In this document: positions 1 to 5,062 of the stretch, one piece after another
Position numbering within the stretch: position 1 is the first letter of the stretch
Layout: each line of letters opens with the position of its first letter
Source: Thermococcales archaeon 44_46
Lineage (GTDB): Archaea; Methanobacteriota_B; Thermococci; Thermococcales; Thermococcaceae
Length of the DNA: 5,062 nucleotides
Direction of reading: 5' to 3'
Assembly (NCBI GenBank): GCA_001507935.1
Contig: LGET01000126.1
Location: 1 to 5,062, forward strand
Position numbers and translations under genes: made by a program
Notes under the pieces: generated by a model
Seen by the model: only the letters and a program-made list of their open reading frames with translations
Database searches by the model: none
Told to the model about the DNA's origin: nothing

Positions 1-10
1 CGGGTCGTGC

Positions 11-85
11 AGCGGGGTGGGGCAGCTAGGAGTGCCCGCCGGGCTCATAACCCGGAGGTCGGCCGTTCAAATCGGCCCCCCGCTA
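11..85 (+). tRNA. Initiator tRNA-Met (anticodon CAU)
   Basis: A complete cloverleaf can be drawn. The acceptor stem AGCGGGG (11-17) pairs with CCCCGCT (78-84). The D stem GGGC/GCCC is at 20-23/34-37. The anticodon stem CCGGG/CCCGG is at 39-43/51-55 around loop CTCATAA, with anticodon CAT at 46-48. The T stem GGCCG/CGGCC is at 61-65/73-77 around TTCAAAT. The discriminator is A85. CCA is not encoded, so it must be added after transcription. The A1:U72 pair and the three consecutive G:C pairs next to the anticodon loop are hallmarks of archaeal and eukaryal initiator tRNA, so I assign it to translation initiation rather than elongation. No intron is present. Only 10 bases of upstream sequence are visible, so its promoter lies outside the window. 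Confidence 0.96.
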
Positions 86-90
86 TTATG

Positions 91-120
91 TACATTTTTA
101 TACATTGATGAACATTTTTG
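91..120 (+). terminator. T-tract termination region after tRNA
   Basis: Two T5 runs (95-99 and 115-119) lie 10 and 30 bases after the tRNA 3' end in AT-rich sequence without a stem-loop. Archaeal RNA polymerase terminates at oligo-T tracts on the non-template strand, so these are the likely ends of the tRNA precursor. The same stretch contains ACATT three times at an exact 10-base spacing (92, 102, 112), described under findings. Confidence 0.55.
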
Positions 121-170
121 CACGTTTCTGGACTCAAAGCCTTCTTAAGAAATTATTTTGTCCACAAAAA

Positions 171-179
171 ATTTAAAAC
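171..179 (+). promoter_or_regulatory. TATA-like box for the LAGLIDADG gene
   Basis: ATTTAAAAC, preceded by the A-rich stretch CACAAAAA, resembles an archaeal TATA box with an upstream BRE. Its centre is about 26 bases before the ATG at 202, which would put the transcription start on or next to the A of that ATG and give a leaderless mRNA. That fits the absence of a Shine-Dalgarno before 202. The assignment rests on spacing and composition only. Confidence 0.45.
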
Positions 180-201
180 TATTTATGTTGGTATTTTTAC
201 T

Positions 202-1119
202 ATGAAAAGTTTAAAAGAATTAAATATTTGGGAGTTGCATAAAGTAATGCAACGAGCTAAAGAGCTGAGGGATCAAGGCATTAGCTACTCCCAAATAGCA
301 TCAATTATTGGAGAAGAGTTTAACGTTAAAGTTTCTAGGCCAACGATTATGCGTTGGTGTAAAGGCCTCCACAATCCATTCAACAAAATAAAGGAAATCT
401 CTCTTGAACCTTCACCAAGTTTGGCTTATGTAATCGGAGTTTTTCTTGGTGATGGAAGCACGACCAAACTGAAAAATGGAAGGTATATAATAAAGTTGAA
501 AGCAATTGATAGAGAATTTGTAGAGAGATTCAAAAACGCATTAGAGTGTCTAGATATTAAAACTACCTTCGGGCTTGAACATGATTCCACACGTGTAGAC
601 AGATGGTATGCAGAAGGAAGCAATAAGATGCTCTTCCAATTTTTAAAAGGCCCCAGAGACCAACTATTCAATGTGGCATGGGAATATCCTCGAGAATTCT
701 TACAAGGCCTATTTGATAGCGAGGGATTTCCCGTAATTAGTGCCAAAAATCACTTCCGAGTTCAGGTAGCACTTGCAAATTCAGATTTGGAACTCCTCAA
801 TTTTACTGAAAGAGTTCTCTTAGAAAAGTTTGGAATTTCCACTCGCTTAGTTCAAACCCACAAAAAAGGCAGTCCCATTGTGATTCGGGGCATGGAGTAC
901 AAGTATAATGTCGACATGTACGTTCTCTGGATATATCGCTTAAGCCATGTTCGGAAATTTGCAGAGGAAATTGGATTCACATCGAGAAGAAAACAGGAAA
1001 AACTAGAAGATGCTTTGCATTTAAGTGAGATACCTGTAGCAGAAGCCCTTAAACTCTGGCACCAAAAATATGTAAACGGTCCAAGAGGGTACATAAAACG
1101 GGCCCCAAAGCAACCTTAA
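202..1119 (+). CDS. Free-standing LAGLIDADG homing endonuclease-type protein with N-terminal HTH
   Basis: The 305-aa product has an N-terminal helix-turn-helix region (about residues 14-56, with GISYSQIASIIG and SRPTIMRW) that should bind DNA. It is followed by a two-repeat LAGLIDADG core. Motif 1 is LAYVIGVFLGDGS, with acidic residue D84. Motif 2 is FLQGLFDSEGF, with acidic residue E174. Both metal-binding acids are kept, so cleavage activity is possible. The family makes double-strand cuts at long target sites and spreads its own gene or a host intron or intein. Here there are no splicing blocks and no interrupted host gene, so it is free-standing. The frame can be extended to a TTG at 118, but that adds 28 unconvincing residues across the T tracts and the TATA-like box, so I chose the ATG at 202. 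It lies between tRNA-iMet and a kinase gene with no functional link to either. It could instead be a domesticated DNA-binding protein. Confidence 0.88.
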   Translation: MKSLKELNIWELHKVMQRAKELRDQGISYSQIASIIGEEFNVKVSRPTIMRWCKGLHNPFNKIKEISLEPSPSLAYVIGVFLGDGSTTKLKNGRYIIKLKAIDREFVERFKNALECLDIKTTFGLEHDSTRVDRWYAEGSNKMLFQFLKGPRDQLFNVAWEYPREFLQGLFDSEGFPVISAKNHFRVQVALANSDLELLNFTERVLLEKFGISTRLVQTHKKGSPIVIRGMEYKYNVDMYVLWIYRLSHVRKFAEEIGFTSRRKQEKLEDALHLSEIPVAEALKLWHQKYVNGPRGYIKRAPKQP

Positions 1120-1123
1120 TAAA
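1116..1123 (+). promoter_or_regulatory. Possible TATA box for the PfkB kinase gene
   Basis: TTAATAAA overlaps the stop codon of the preceding gene. Its centre is about 26 bases before position 1146, which would give a leader of about 8 bases carrying the GAGGG ribosome binding site. A second AT-rich block, ATAAATA at 1130-1136, is too close to the ATG for a normal archaeal TATA-to-start distance. The gene may also be reached by read-through from the upstream gene. Confidence 0.33.
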
Positions 1124-1143
1124 TCCCTCATAAATACCTCAGA

Positions 1144-1148
1144 GAGGG
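1144..1148 (+). promoter_or_regulatory. Ribosome binding site of the PfkB kinase gene
   Basis: GAGGG lies 5 bases before the ATG at 1154 and matches the archaeal anti-Shine-Dalgarno. It supports that start over any later one. Confidence 0.6.
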
Positions 1149-1153
1149 TAATC

Positions 1154-1984
1154 ATGGACTTAGTAGTATTAGGACATGTGGCCATTGATCATGTAATATT
1201 CCCGGATAAAAGAGAAATCATTCTTCCCGGAGGAGCGGCAACTGCCGTGGCAACTTCCGCTGCTTTAAGTGGGGCCAAAGTTGGATTAGTAACAAAAGTT
1301 GGCAGAGATTTTCCAAAAGAGTGGTTAAATAGGCTCTCCGAAATAGTGGATATAAAAGGAGTTCATATTCTTGATGGGAATACCATACACATCTACATGA
1401 TCTATCACGAAGATGGGAGTGTCGATGCTCCAGTGGACATGGGAGTGGCCCAAAAAATGGGAGAAACAGAAATCCCTGAGGAATACCTAAATGCAAAGAT
1501 TTTTCACATTTCCCCAATACCTCCCGAAGAGCAACTCAAAGCAATAAACCGCCTAAAAAGAAAGAGAATTAGCCTCGACTTCAACCCAACTTATATGGAA
1601 GACTATAAGACAAAGAGAGACATTATGAAAGAAATAATCTCAAGGGCCGAGATAATTTTCCCAAATGAAAGAGAAACGAGAACAATTACCGGAGAAAAGG
1701 ATCTCAAAAAGGCCGCCAAGATATTGTATGAATGGGGTGCGAATCTAACAATAATCACCTTAGGAGAGAAAGGAGTTCTCTTCTACAATGGAGAAAAGTT
1801 CATGAAGTTTGAAGCTTTGCCAATCAGCGAGATAGTTGACCCTACTGGAGCTGGAGATGCCTTTGCTGGAGGTTTTTTGGCCTATTACGTAAAAGAAAAA
1901 CCTATAGAAGAATGCATAAACCAGGGGTTGCTAAGGGCAAGAGAAGTCTTGAAGAAGAAGGGAAGCTGGAGTATTGAAGTCTAG
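1154..1984 (+). CDS. PfkB (ribokinase-like) family small-molecule kinase
   Basis: The 276-aa protein is a ribokinase-fold kinase, which transfers a phosphate to a hydroxyl of a sugar, nucleoside or related polyol in the cytoplasm. It opens with the Rossmann-like strand LVVLGHVAIDH. The substrate-side glycine pair is at G26-G27 in LPGGAATAVAT, followed by GAKVGLVTKVGRD (PfkB motif 1 region). FPNERE (169-174) is the N-x-x-E metal/phosphate motif. TLGEKG (202-207) precedes the nucleotide site. DPTGAGDAFAGG (229-240) is PfkB signature 2, with D235 the expected catalytic base and GAG the anion hole. The length is slightly under the usual ~300 aa, as in many archaeal members. The ATG at 1154 follows a GAGGG ribosome binding site. 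The neighbours do not reveal a pathway, and motifs alone cannot separate sugar, nucleoside and inositol kinases or ATP from ADP use. The last codons overlap the convergent gene. Confidence 0.93.
   Translation: MDLVVLGHVAIDHVIFPDKREIILPGGAATAVATSAALSGAKVGLVTKVGRDFPKEWLNRLSEIVDIKGVHILDGNTIHIYMIYHEDGSVDAPVDMGVAQKMGETEIPEEYLNAKIFHISPIPPEEQLKAINRLKRKRISLDFNPTYMEDYKTKRDIMKEIISRAEIIFPNERETRTITGEKDLKKAAKILYEWGANLTIITLGEKGVLFYNGEKFMKFEALPISEIVDPTGAGDAFAGGFLAYYVKEKPIEECINQGLLRAREVLKKKGSWSIEV
1891..1900 (-). terminator. Possible T-rich terminator of the minus-strand operon
   Basis: Read on the minus strand this is TTTTTCTTTT, about 80 bases past the operon's last stop codon and inside the PfkB gene on the other strand. 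There is no intergenic space between the convergent genes, so minus-strand transcription must end inside the kinase gene. This is the nearest strong T-rich tract I noticed. Confidence 0.3.
1981..1984. other. CTAG: shared stop codons of two convergent genes
   Basis: The palindrome CTAG supplies TAG to the PfkB gene on the plus strand (1982-1984) and TAG to the 139-aa membrane protein gene on the minus strand (1983-1981). The two coding regions overlap tail to tail by exactly 4 bases. Confidence 0.93.
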
Positions 1985-2400
1985 TCGCTCGTCACCATCC
2001 TAGAGAACAGGTATAGAGAGATCAATACAAGTACCGCAATGGCCGTCACCTCAAACTTGGGCATGACCGCCGAAAGTCCCCCTATTAAAATGTATGTCGG
2101 AATTGCCAGAAGAGATGCTACAGTAACTATTAAGTAGTGTTCCCTTGGGGCCTTTTCTCTATCCAAGTACGCAGATTCAATGAAAATAAGTCCTAATACC
2201 ACCAAAAACAGGCCCTCAATACCCCCTACTTTGTAGTATACTAAGAACCCCATAAGAGCTATAAGAAATAAGGTACCAAAGAAATATGAGAAAAACGCTA
2301 ATGGCGCAAATGCTAATACTGGTAGGAGGTCTTTATATCCCAGTAAAATAAACGCCATAATGACGAGTGGAATTGGAGAAAATCTTATTCCAATCTTCAT
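1981..2400 (-). CDS. 139-aa polytopic membrane protein, last gene of the MoxR-DUF58 operon
   Basis: I do not recognise a named family. The protein is very hydrophobic, with about five or six membrane segments, roughly residues 7-21, 25-41, 42-57, 61-77, 88-108 and 118-135. A charged loop (LDREKAPREH, about 79-88) falls between the fourth and fifth. There is no cleavable signal peptide and no catalytic motif. Its ATG shares an ATGA overlap with the DUF58 stop codon, and GGAGGT at 2410-2415 lies 9 bases upstream, so it is probably translated with the DUF58 gene. Position and topology suggest a membrane partner of the MoxR/DUF58 pair. That role is inferred only from operon context. Confidence 0.82.
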   Translation of the reverse strand: MKIGIRFSPIPLVIMAFILLGYKDLLPVLAFAPLAFFSYFFGTLFLIALMGFLVYYKVGGIEGLFLVVLGLIFIESAYLDREKAPREHYLIVTVASLLAIPTYILIGGLSAVMPKFEVTAIAVLVLISLYLFSRMVTSD

Positions 2401-3632
2401 AGCCTAATAACCTCCGAAATAGCTGTTTTAAGGGGCTTGGTGACATCCCAGTCTATTACCAATGCATAGGGAGAGAGTTTCCTAAGATAAGCCTTTCTTC
2501 TGAGGCCTAAGATTTTAATAGCAAGATCTTCTTCCTTGCTTTTTGGTTTTAGAGCAGAATACGGGTCTGGAGAAATCACTATTATCTTGTAACCATAATG
2601 ATACATCATCTTTAGTGCCTTTCTGCTCTCCTCACTTACAAGTGGAGAAATATAAATTATTTGAGCATTTGCTGGGAAGCGGGTTCTTATGAGGTGTTCC
2701 ACCTGATATGCTATTAGATTGTTCTTACCGGGCTTTGCGGTGCTTAACAGATCAACACATTTGAAGAAATGCCTCTTTCCATAGTCCACCCGGGCCCAAA
2801 GGGGAACACTTTCTGAAAGCAAAAGACCAAAACTTGTTCCATTTTTGAGACTGTCTAGCATAAGAGAAGCTGCCGCTCTTACAGAGTAGTCTATAACCTC
2901 AGCACCTTGGTAACCTGCATCAAGAACTATTACAATGTCCACCTTCCTCTCACTTTCATATTCGTTACTCATTATCTTGCCAAGTTTGGCTGTTGCTTTC
3001 CAATTAATTATTTTAAATGGATCTCCAGACTGATACTCTCTAATTGCGTGAAATTCGACCCCTTCACCAATTCTGGGAGATGGTAATGGACCGACGGTGA
3101 TTTTCGTTCCCTTTGTGGAATAAGGAGTTATTATGTCCTCAATAAGAGGCACTCCAATAAGTTCACCATATAATTCAATCTCCTTATCTTTTTTGAAAAA
3201 GCCAAAAGGATCTTGGTAACTCATCCTAATTTTGTTGAACTTGTGAACTCCTCTACGAACTTTAATTTTATATGAAACTTCTCTAACCTCGTCTTTTTTT
3301 AGCGAGAGTAAAAATTCTTTACTGCCTTCAACTATTTCAAGTTCTTCTGAAACATCTTCGGTTATTTTTAAGCTCGGGACCCTCTCTTTTGACTTGACTT
3401 TAAGCTTTACTTCTATAATCTCCCCCTCGAGAATCCTATCGTGAGGGAGAATGCGCTCAATCTCTACATCAAGTCGAGGTTTGAAAAAAGCTATTGCAAT
3501 GAAAAAGAGCCACATTATAGGGAGTGTCAAGTAAATCATGTCCCACCTTAATGTGAAAAATGCCATTAAAACTCCTAACCACAGAGCTAATAAAAGCTGA
3601 AGTGCCTTTCCTGTTGGATAAAACTCCCTCAT
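2397..3632 (-). CDS. DUF58 family protein, membrane-anchored and VWA-like
   Basis: The 411-aa product starts with two membrane helices (about residues 10-27 and 32-50). A beta-rich region (about 54-185) follows, containing the family-typical RGVHKF and DPFGFF. Next comes the DUF58 core, GVEFHAIREYQSGDP then INWKATAKLG (about 191-218), and a C-terminal von Willebrand A-like fold. DUF58 proteins commonly pair with MoxR ATPases and are thought to act in assembly or maturation at the membrane. Where VWA domains have a DxSxS metal site, this protein reads VLDAGYQ (D238), so both serines are missing. The frame extends to a GTG at 3641, overlapping the MoxR stop as GTGA. I prefer the ATG at 3632 because GTGAGGG just upstream serves as a ribosome binding site while the GTG has none. 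The uncertainty is 3 residues. The stop overlaps the next gene as ATGA. Confidence 0.92.
   Translation of the reverse strand: MREFYPTGKALQLLLALWLGVLMAFFTLRWDMIYLTLPIMWLFFIAIAFFKPRLDVEIERILPHDRILEGEIIEVKLKVKSKERVPSLKITEDVSEELEIVEGSKEFLLSLKKDEVREVSYKIKVRRGVHKFNKIRMSYQDPFGFFKKDKEIELYGELIGVPLIEDIITPYSTKGTKITVGPLPSPRIGEGVEFHAIREYQSGDPFKIINWKATAKLGKIMSNEYESERKVDIVIVLDAGYQGAEVIDYSVRAAASLMLDSLKNGTSFGLLLSESVPLWARVDYGKRHFFKCVDLLSTAKPGKNNLIAYQVEHLIRTRFPANAQIIYISPLVSEESRKALKMMYHYGYKIIVISPDPYSALKPKSKEEDLAIKILGLRRKAYLRKLSPYALVIDWDVTKPLKTAISEVIRL
2410..2415 (-). promoter_or_regulatory. Ribosome binding site of the 139-aa membrane protein
   Basis: On the minus strand this reads GGAGGT, ending 9 bases before the ATG at 2400. 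It lies inside the end of the DUF58 coding region and supports this start and translational coupling. Confidence 0.65.
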
Positions 3633-3634
3633 GG

Positions 3635-3641
3635 CCCTCAC
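3635..3641 (-). promoter_or_regulatory. Ribosome binding site deciding the DUF58 start
   Basis: On the minus strand GTGAGGG spans the MoxR stop codon, and its GTGA core ends 5 bases before the ATG at 3632. The sequence before the alternative GTG start at 3641 (CCAAAATTCGA) has no Shine-Dalgarno, so the ATG is favoured. Confidence 0.5.
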
Positions 3642-4591
3642 TCGAATTTTGGCACTGGTATTTTCTCAAGCATTTTTTCCATAACCATCTCTTGGCTAAC
3701 TCTAGTATACCAAAGCTCTCTCTTCAAGATAAGGCGGTGACTTAAAGCAGGAATGGCTACTTTCTTTACGTCATCAGGAATTACATAATCTCTCCCTTCC
3801 AAAGCAGCGTAAGCTCTCGAAAGCCTAAGCAATGCCAAACTTCCCCTTGGTGAGGCTCCAACTTCAATTTCTCTCTTGTTTTCTCTAGTAGCCCTTACTA
3901 TTTCAGTTATATAATCCAGAACTGCATCGCTTATATAGACTTCTTCAATTGCCTTTTGCATCTCCGTGATCTCCTCTGCTGAACTCACTTGGTTTATATC
4001 TACTTCTTCTTTCTTCCTTCCAATTCTTCTCTTTAATATTTCAACCTCTTCCTCCTTTGTGGGGTACCCCACTCTCAATCTGACTAAGAACCTATCTAAT
4101 TGGGCCTCGGGGAGAGGATAAGTTCCCTCCTGCTCTATCGGATTTTGAGTTGCTATCACCACAAAGGGCTTTTCAAGGTAGTAGGTTTTGCCTTCTATTG
4201 TTACCTGTCTCTCCTGCATTGCCTCAAGCAGAGCCGATTGAGTTTTTGGGGGTGCTCTATTAACCTCATCAGCGAGTAGAATATTCGTGAATATCGGGCC
4301 TTTCTTGAATTCAAATTCAAGGCTCTTCTGGTTAAAGACACTAACCCCCAAAATATCTGACGGCAACAAATCTGGTGTGAACTGGACTCTTCGGAAGTTA
4401 ACCCCTAAAGCTGCTGCAAAGCTTTTTGCCATTAGAGTCTTTGCCAGGCCTGGCAAGTCTTCAATGAGTATATGTCCATCAGCCAGAATTGTAGCAAGTA
4501 TTAATTTCAGGACTTCCGTTTTCCCAACTATGGCTTTCCCAACTTCATTTAAAATCTTATTCCCCTTTTCGTGAACTTCTTCTATTTTCAT
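3638..4591 (-). CDS. MoxR-type AAA+ ATPase
   Basis: This 317-aa protein is of normal MoxR length. MoxR ATPases are ring-forming and remodel or help assemble partner complexes, usually with a VWA-containing protein such as the DUF58 product encoded next. The visible motifs are Walker [10 protein letters not shown] (44-52, K51-T52), Walker B LLADE (105-109) followed by [17 protein letters not shown], and sensor 1 ATQNP (N150) followed by the MoxR stretch [15 protein letters not shown]. That stretch includes the likely arginine finger R167. Sensor 2 is GASPRG (R249). The first Walker A glycine is Asp45, as in other MoxR groups with an ED-x-PG version, so ATPase activity is still expected. There is no membrane segment, so it is cytoplasmic. 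The ATG at 4591 follows GGTGGAGG and lies 35 bases inside the preceding gene. The stop is 5 bases before the preferred DUF58 ATG. Confidence 0.96.
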   Translation of the reverse strand: MKIEEVHEKGNKILNEVGKAIVGKTEVLKLILATILADGHILIEDLPGLAKTLMAKSFAAALGVNFRRVQFTPDLLPSDILGVSVFNQKSLEFEFKKGPIFTNILLADEVNRAPPKTQSALLEAMQERQVTIEGKTYYLEKPFVVIATQNPIEQEGTYPLPEAQLDRFLVRLRVGYPTKEEEVEILKRRIGRKKEEVDINQVSSAEEITEMQKAIEEVYISDAVLDYITEIVRATRENKREIEVGASPRGSLALLRLSRAYAALEGRDYVIPDDVKKVAIPALSHRLILKRELWYTRVSQEMVMEKMLEKIPVPKFE

Positions 4592-4991
4592 TTACATCCG
4601 CCTCCACCCTTTTAATGGCATTTTCAAGATTATCTAAAAAATTCCCTTCAGGTAGGGAAGTAAAGATCTCTCGAGTTCTTGCTTTTGCTTTCTCTCTATT
4701 ATCCTCAAGAATTTCATATATCTCCAAAATTGCATCAGAGAGTATTTGCCTTGCAATTGTTCTCTTCCTTGCCATCTTTATGATGTCAGTGAGCCTCTCA
4801 ACATCCGTCTTCTTTTTCCTCACATTTCCTCTTCTTCTAGGTAAATATGGGAACTCAGTTTCCTCCAATACAAATGCAAGAAGAATCACGCCAGCAATTA
4901 AAACAGCAACCCATCTAACCATATAGGAGCCTGCAAAGAACGCTATTAATACAAAAGGAAAGGCTAAAATGATTGCAAGGTTAAACCTCAT
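4557..4991 (-). CDS. 144-aa membrane protein with basic cytoplasmic helical domain, upstream of MoxR
   Basis: I do not recognise a named family. Two hydrophobic segments (about residues 3-20 and 26-43) form a helical hairpin at the N-terminus. A basic stretch with PRRRG and RKKK (about 51-61) follows and should stay in the cytoplasm. The rest (about 62-144) is charged and predicted helical, ending in the very basic tail [11 protein letters not shown]. No catalytic motif is seen. The start at 4991 follows GGTGAT and overlaps the end of the upstream gene by 11 bases. The last 35 bases overlap the MoxR gene. Small membrane proteins with a cytoplasmic region are common next to MoxR/DUF58 pairs in archaea. 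By context it may be a membrane anchor or adaptor for the ATPase, which is an inference. Confidence 0.83.
   Translation of the reverse strand: MRFNLAIILAFPFVLIAFFAGSYMVRWVAVLIAGVILLAFVLEETEFPYLPRRRGNVRKKKTDVERLTDIIKMARKRTIARQILSDAILEIYEILEDNREKAKARTREIFTSLPEGNFLDNLENAIKRVEADVNENRRSSRKGE
4601..4608 (-). promoter_or_regulatory. Strong ribosome binding site of the MoxR gene
   Basis: On the minus strand this reads GGTGGAGG, 9 bases before the ATG at 4591 and inside the upstream coding region. It is the most extended anti-Shine-Dalgarno match I noticed in the window and fixes the MoxR start despite the 35-base overlap. Confidence 0.65.
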
Positions 4992-5062
4992 TTACATCAC
5001 CTTTAATTCTCGTATAGAGGTCATAAGCTTTCCTAGCATCATCCATTGTAACTTTTTCAGGT
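4981..5062 (-). CDS. C-terminal end of an unidentified operon gene (partial)
   Basis: An open minus-strand frame enters from the right edge and ends with TAA at 4983-4981. It gives 26 residues: PEKVTMDDARKAYDL followed by [11 protein letters not shown]. It is too short to assign to a family. The evidence for coding is the position directly before the 144-aa gene, the 11-base overlap with its start, and a charged helical tail like those of neighbouring proteins. The gene probably belongs to the same operon, whose promoter must lie beyond the window. Confidence 0.6.
   Translation of the reverse strand, partial: PEKVTMDDARKAYDLYTRIKGDVNEV
4996..5001 (-). promoter_or_regulatory. Ribosome binding site of the 144-aa membrane protein
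   Basis: On the minus strand GGTGAT lies 4 bases before the ATG at 4991, inside the final codons of the upstream gene. This is a typical archaeal Shine-Dalgarno and supports coupling to the upstream gene. Confidence 0.6.

Noticed and set aside
118..201. N-terminal extension of the LAGLIDADG protein from a TTG at 118.
   Set aside because: The extension overlaps the T tracts and TATA-like box, has no ribosome binding site and adds 28 residues before a convincing HTH domain. The ATG at 202 fits a leaderless start.
426..1094. Minus-strand open frames within the LAGLIDADG gene (426-746 and 852-1094).
   Set aside because: They are antisense to a gene with clear domain motifs, have low-complexity composition and no recognisable features.
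1125..1148. Inverted repeat CCCTC/GAGGG around the PfkB start region, as a possible operator or RNA hairpin hiding the ribosome binding site.
   Set aside because: Arms of 5 bases with a 14-base gap are weak, and with the likely transcription start near 1142-1146 the left arm would not be in the mRNA.
1080..1153. Search for a duplicated tRNA 3' end (att site) after the LAGLIDADG gene.
   Set aside because: No copy of the tRNA T-arm or acceptor sequence is seen in this gap, so integration at the tRNA by an integrase is not supported.
1218..1517. Minus-strand 99-codon open frame inside the PfkB gene.
   Set aside because: It is antisense to conserved kinase motifs and its product is rich in Leu, Pro, Cys and His with no family resemblance.
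3469..3745. Short open frames at 3469-3669 (minus, alternative frame) and 3560-3745 (plus).
   Set aside because: Both lie over the MoxR/DUF58 junction and are explained as shadows of those genes. Neither product shows a domain.
4287..4926. Plus-strand open frames opposite MoxR and the 144-aa gene (4287-4574 and 4615-4926).
   Set aside because: They are antisense to well-supported coding regions. The apparent hydrophobic or Ser/Phe-rich composition is what the reverse complement of Lys/Glu-rich genes gives.

Overview
The window looks like chromosomal DNA of a hyperthermophilic archaeon of the order Thermococcales (Pyrococcus/Thermococcus/Palaeococcus type). The reasons are an initiator tRNA-Met with archaeal identity elements (A1:U72, three G:C pairs next to the anticodon loop, no encoded CCA), Shine-Dalgarno sequences of the GGTGA/GGAGG type, AT-rich TATA-like boxes close to start codons, Lys/Glu-rich proteins and an archaeal MoxR/DUF58 operon. 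The order-level call is an inference from style and gene content; no species is claimed.

Layout. Positions 11-85 (+) hold a complete initiator tRNA-Met(CAU). It is followed by a 116-bp AT-rich spacer (86-201) with two T5 tracts that probably end the tRNA transcript, and a TATA-like box for the next gene. Positions 202-1119 (+) encode a free-standing LAGLIDADG homing-endonuclease-type protein with an N-terminal helix-turn-helix. Positions 1154-1984 (+) encode a PfkB/ribokinase-family small-molecule kinase of unknown substrate.

The rest of the window (1981-5062) is one compact minus-strand operon, read right to left: the C-terminal tail of an unidentified gene cut by the window edge, a 144-aa two-helix membrane protein, a MoxR-type AAA+ ATPase, a DUF58 protein (membrane-anchored, VWA-like) and a 139-aa polytopic membrane protein. 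Each gene overlaps or almost touches the next, and most starts carry a clear Shine-Dalgarno inside the preceding gene, so translational coupling is likely. The last operon gene and the PfkB gene converge and share the palindrome CTAG, which supplies both stop codons.

How they work together. The MoxR ATPase and DUF58 protein form a recurrent pair thought to act as a chaperone-like or assembly machine at the membrane. The small membrane proteins on either side are candidate partners. The tRNA, the endonuclease-like gene and the kinase seem functionally unrelated. The endonuclease-like gene is the main accessory element. I see no CRISPR array, insertion sequence or obvious new defence system. 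The points most worth checking are the selfish-type gene beside tRNA-iMet, the eroded metal site of the DUF58 protein and the uncharacterised membrane partners of MoxR.
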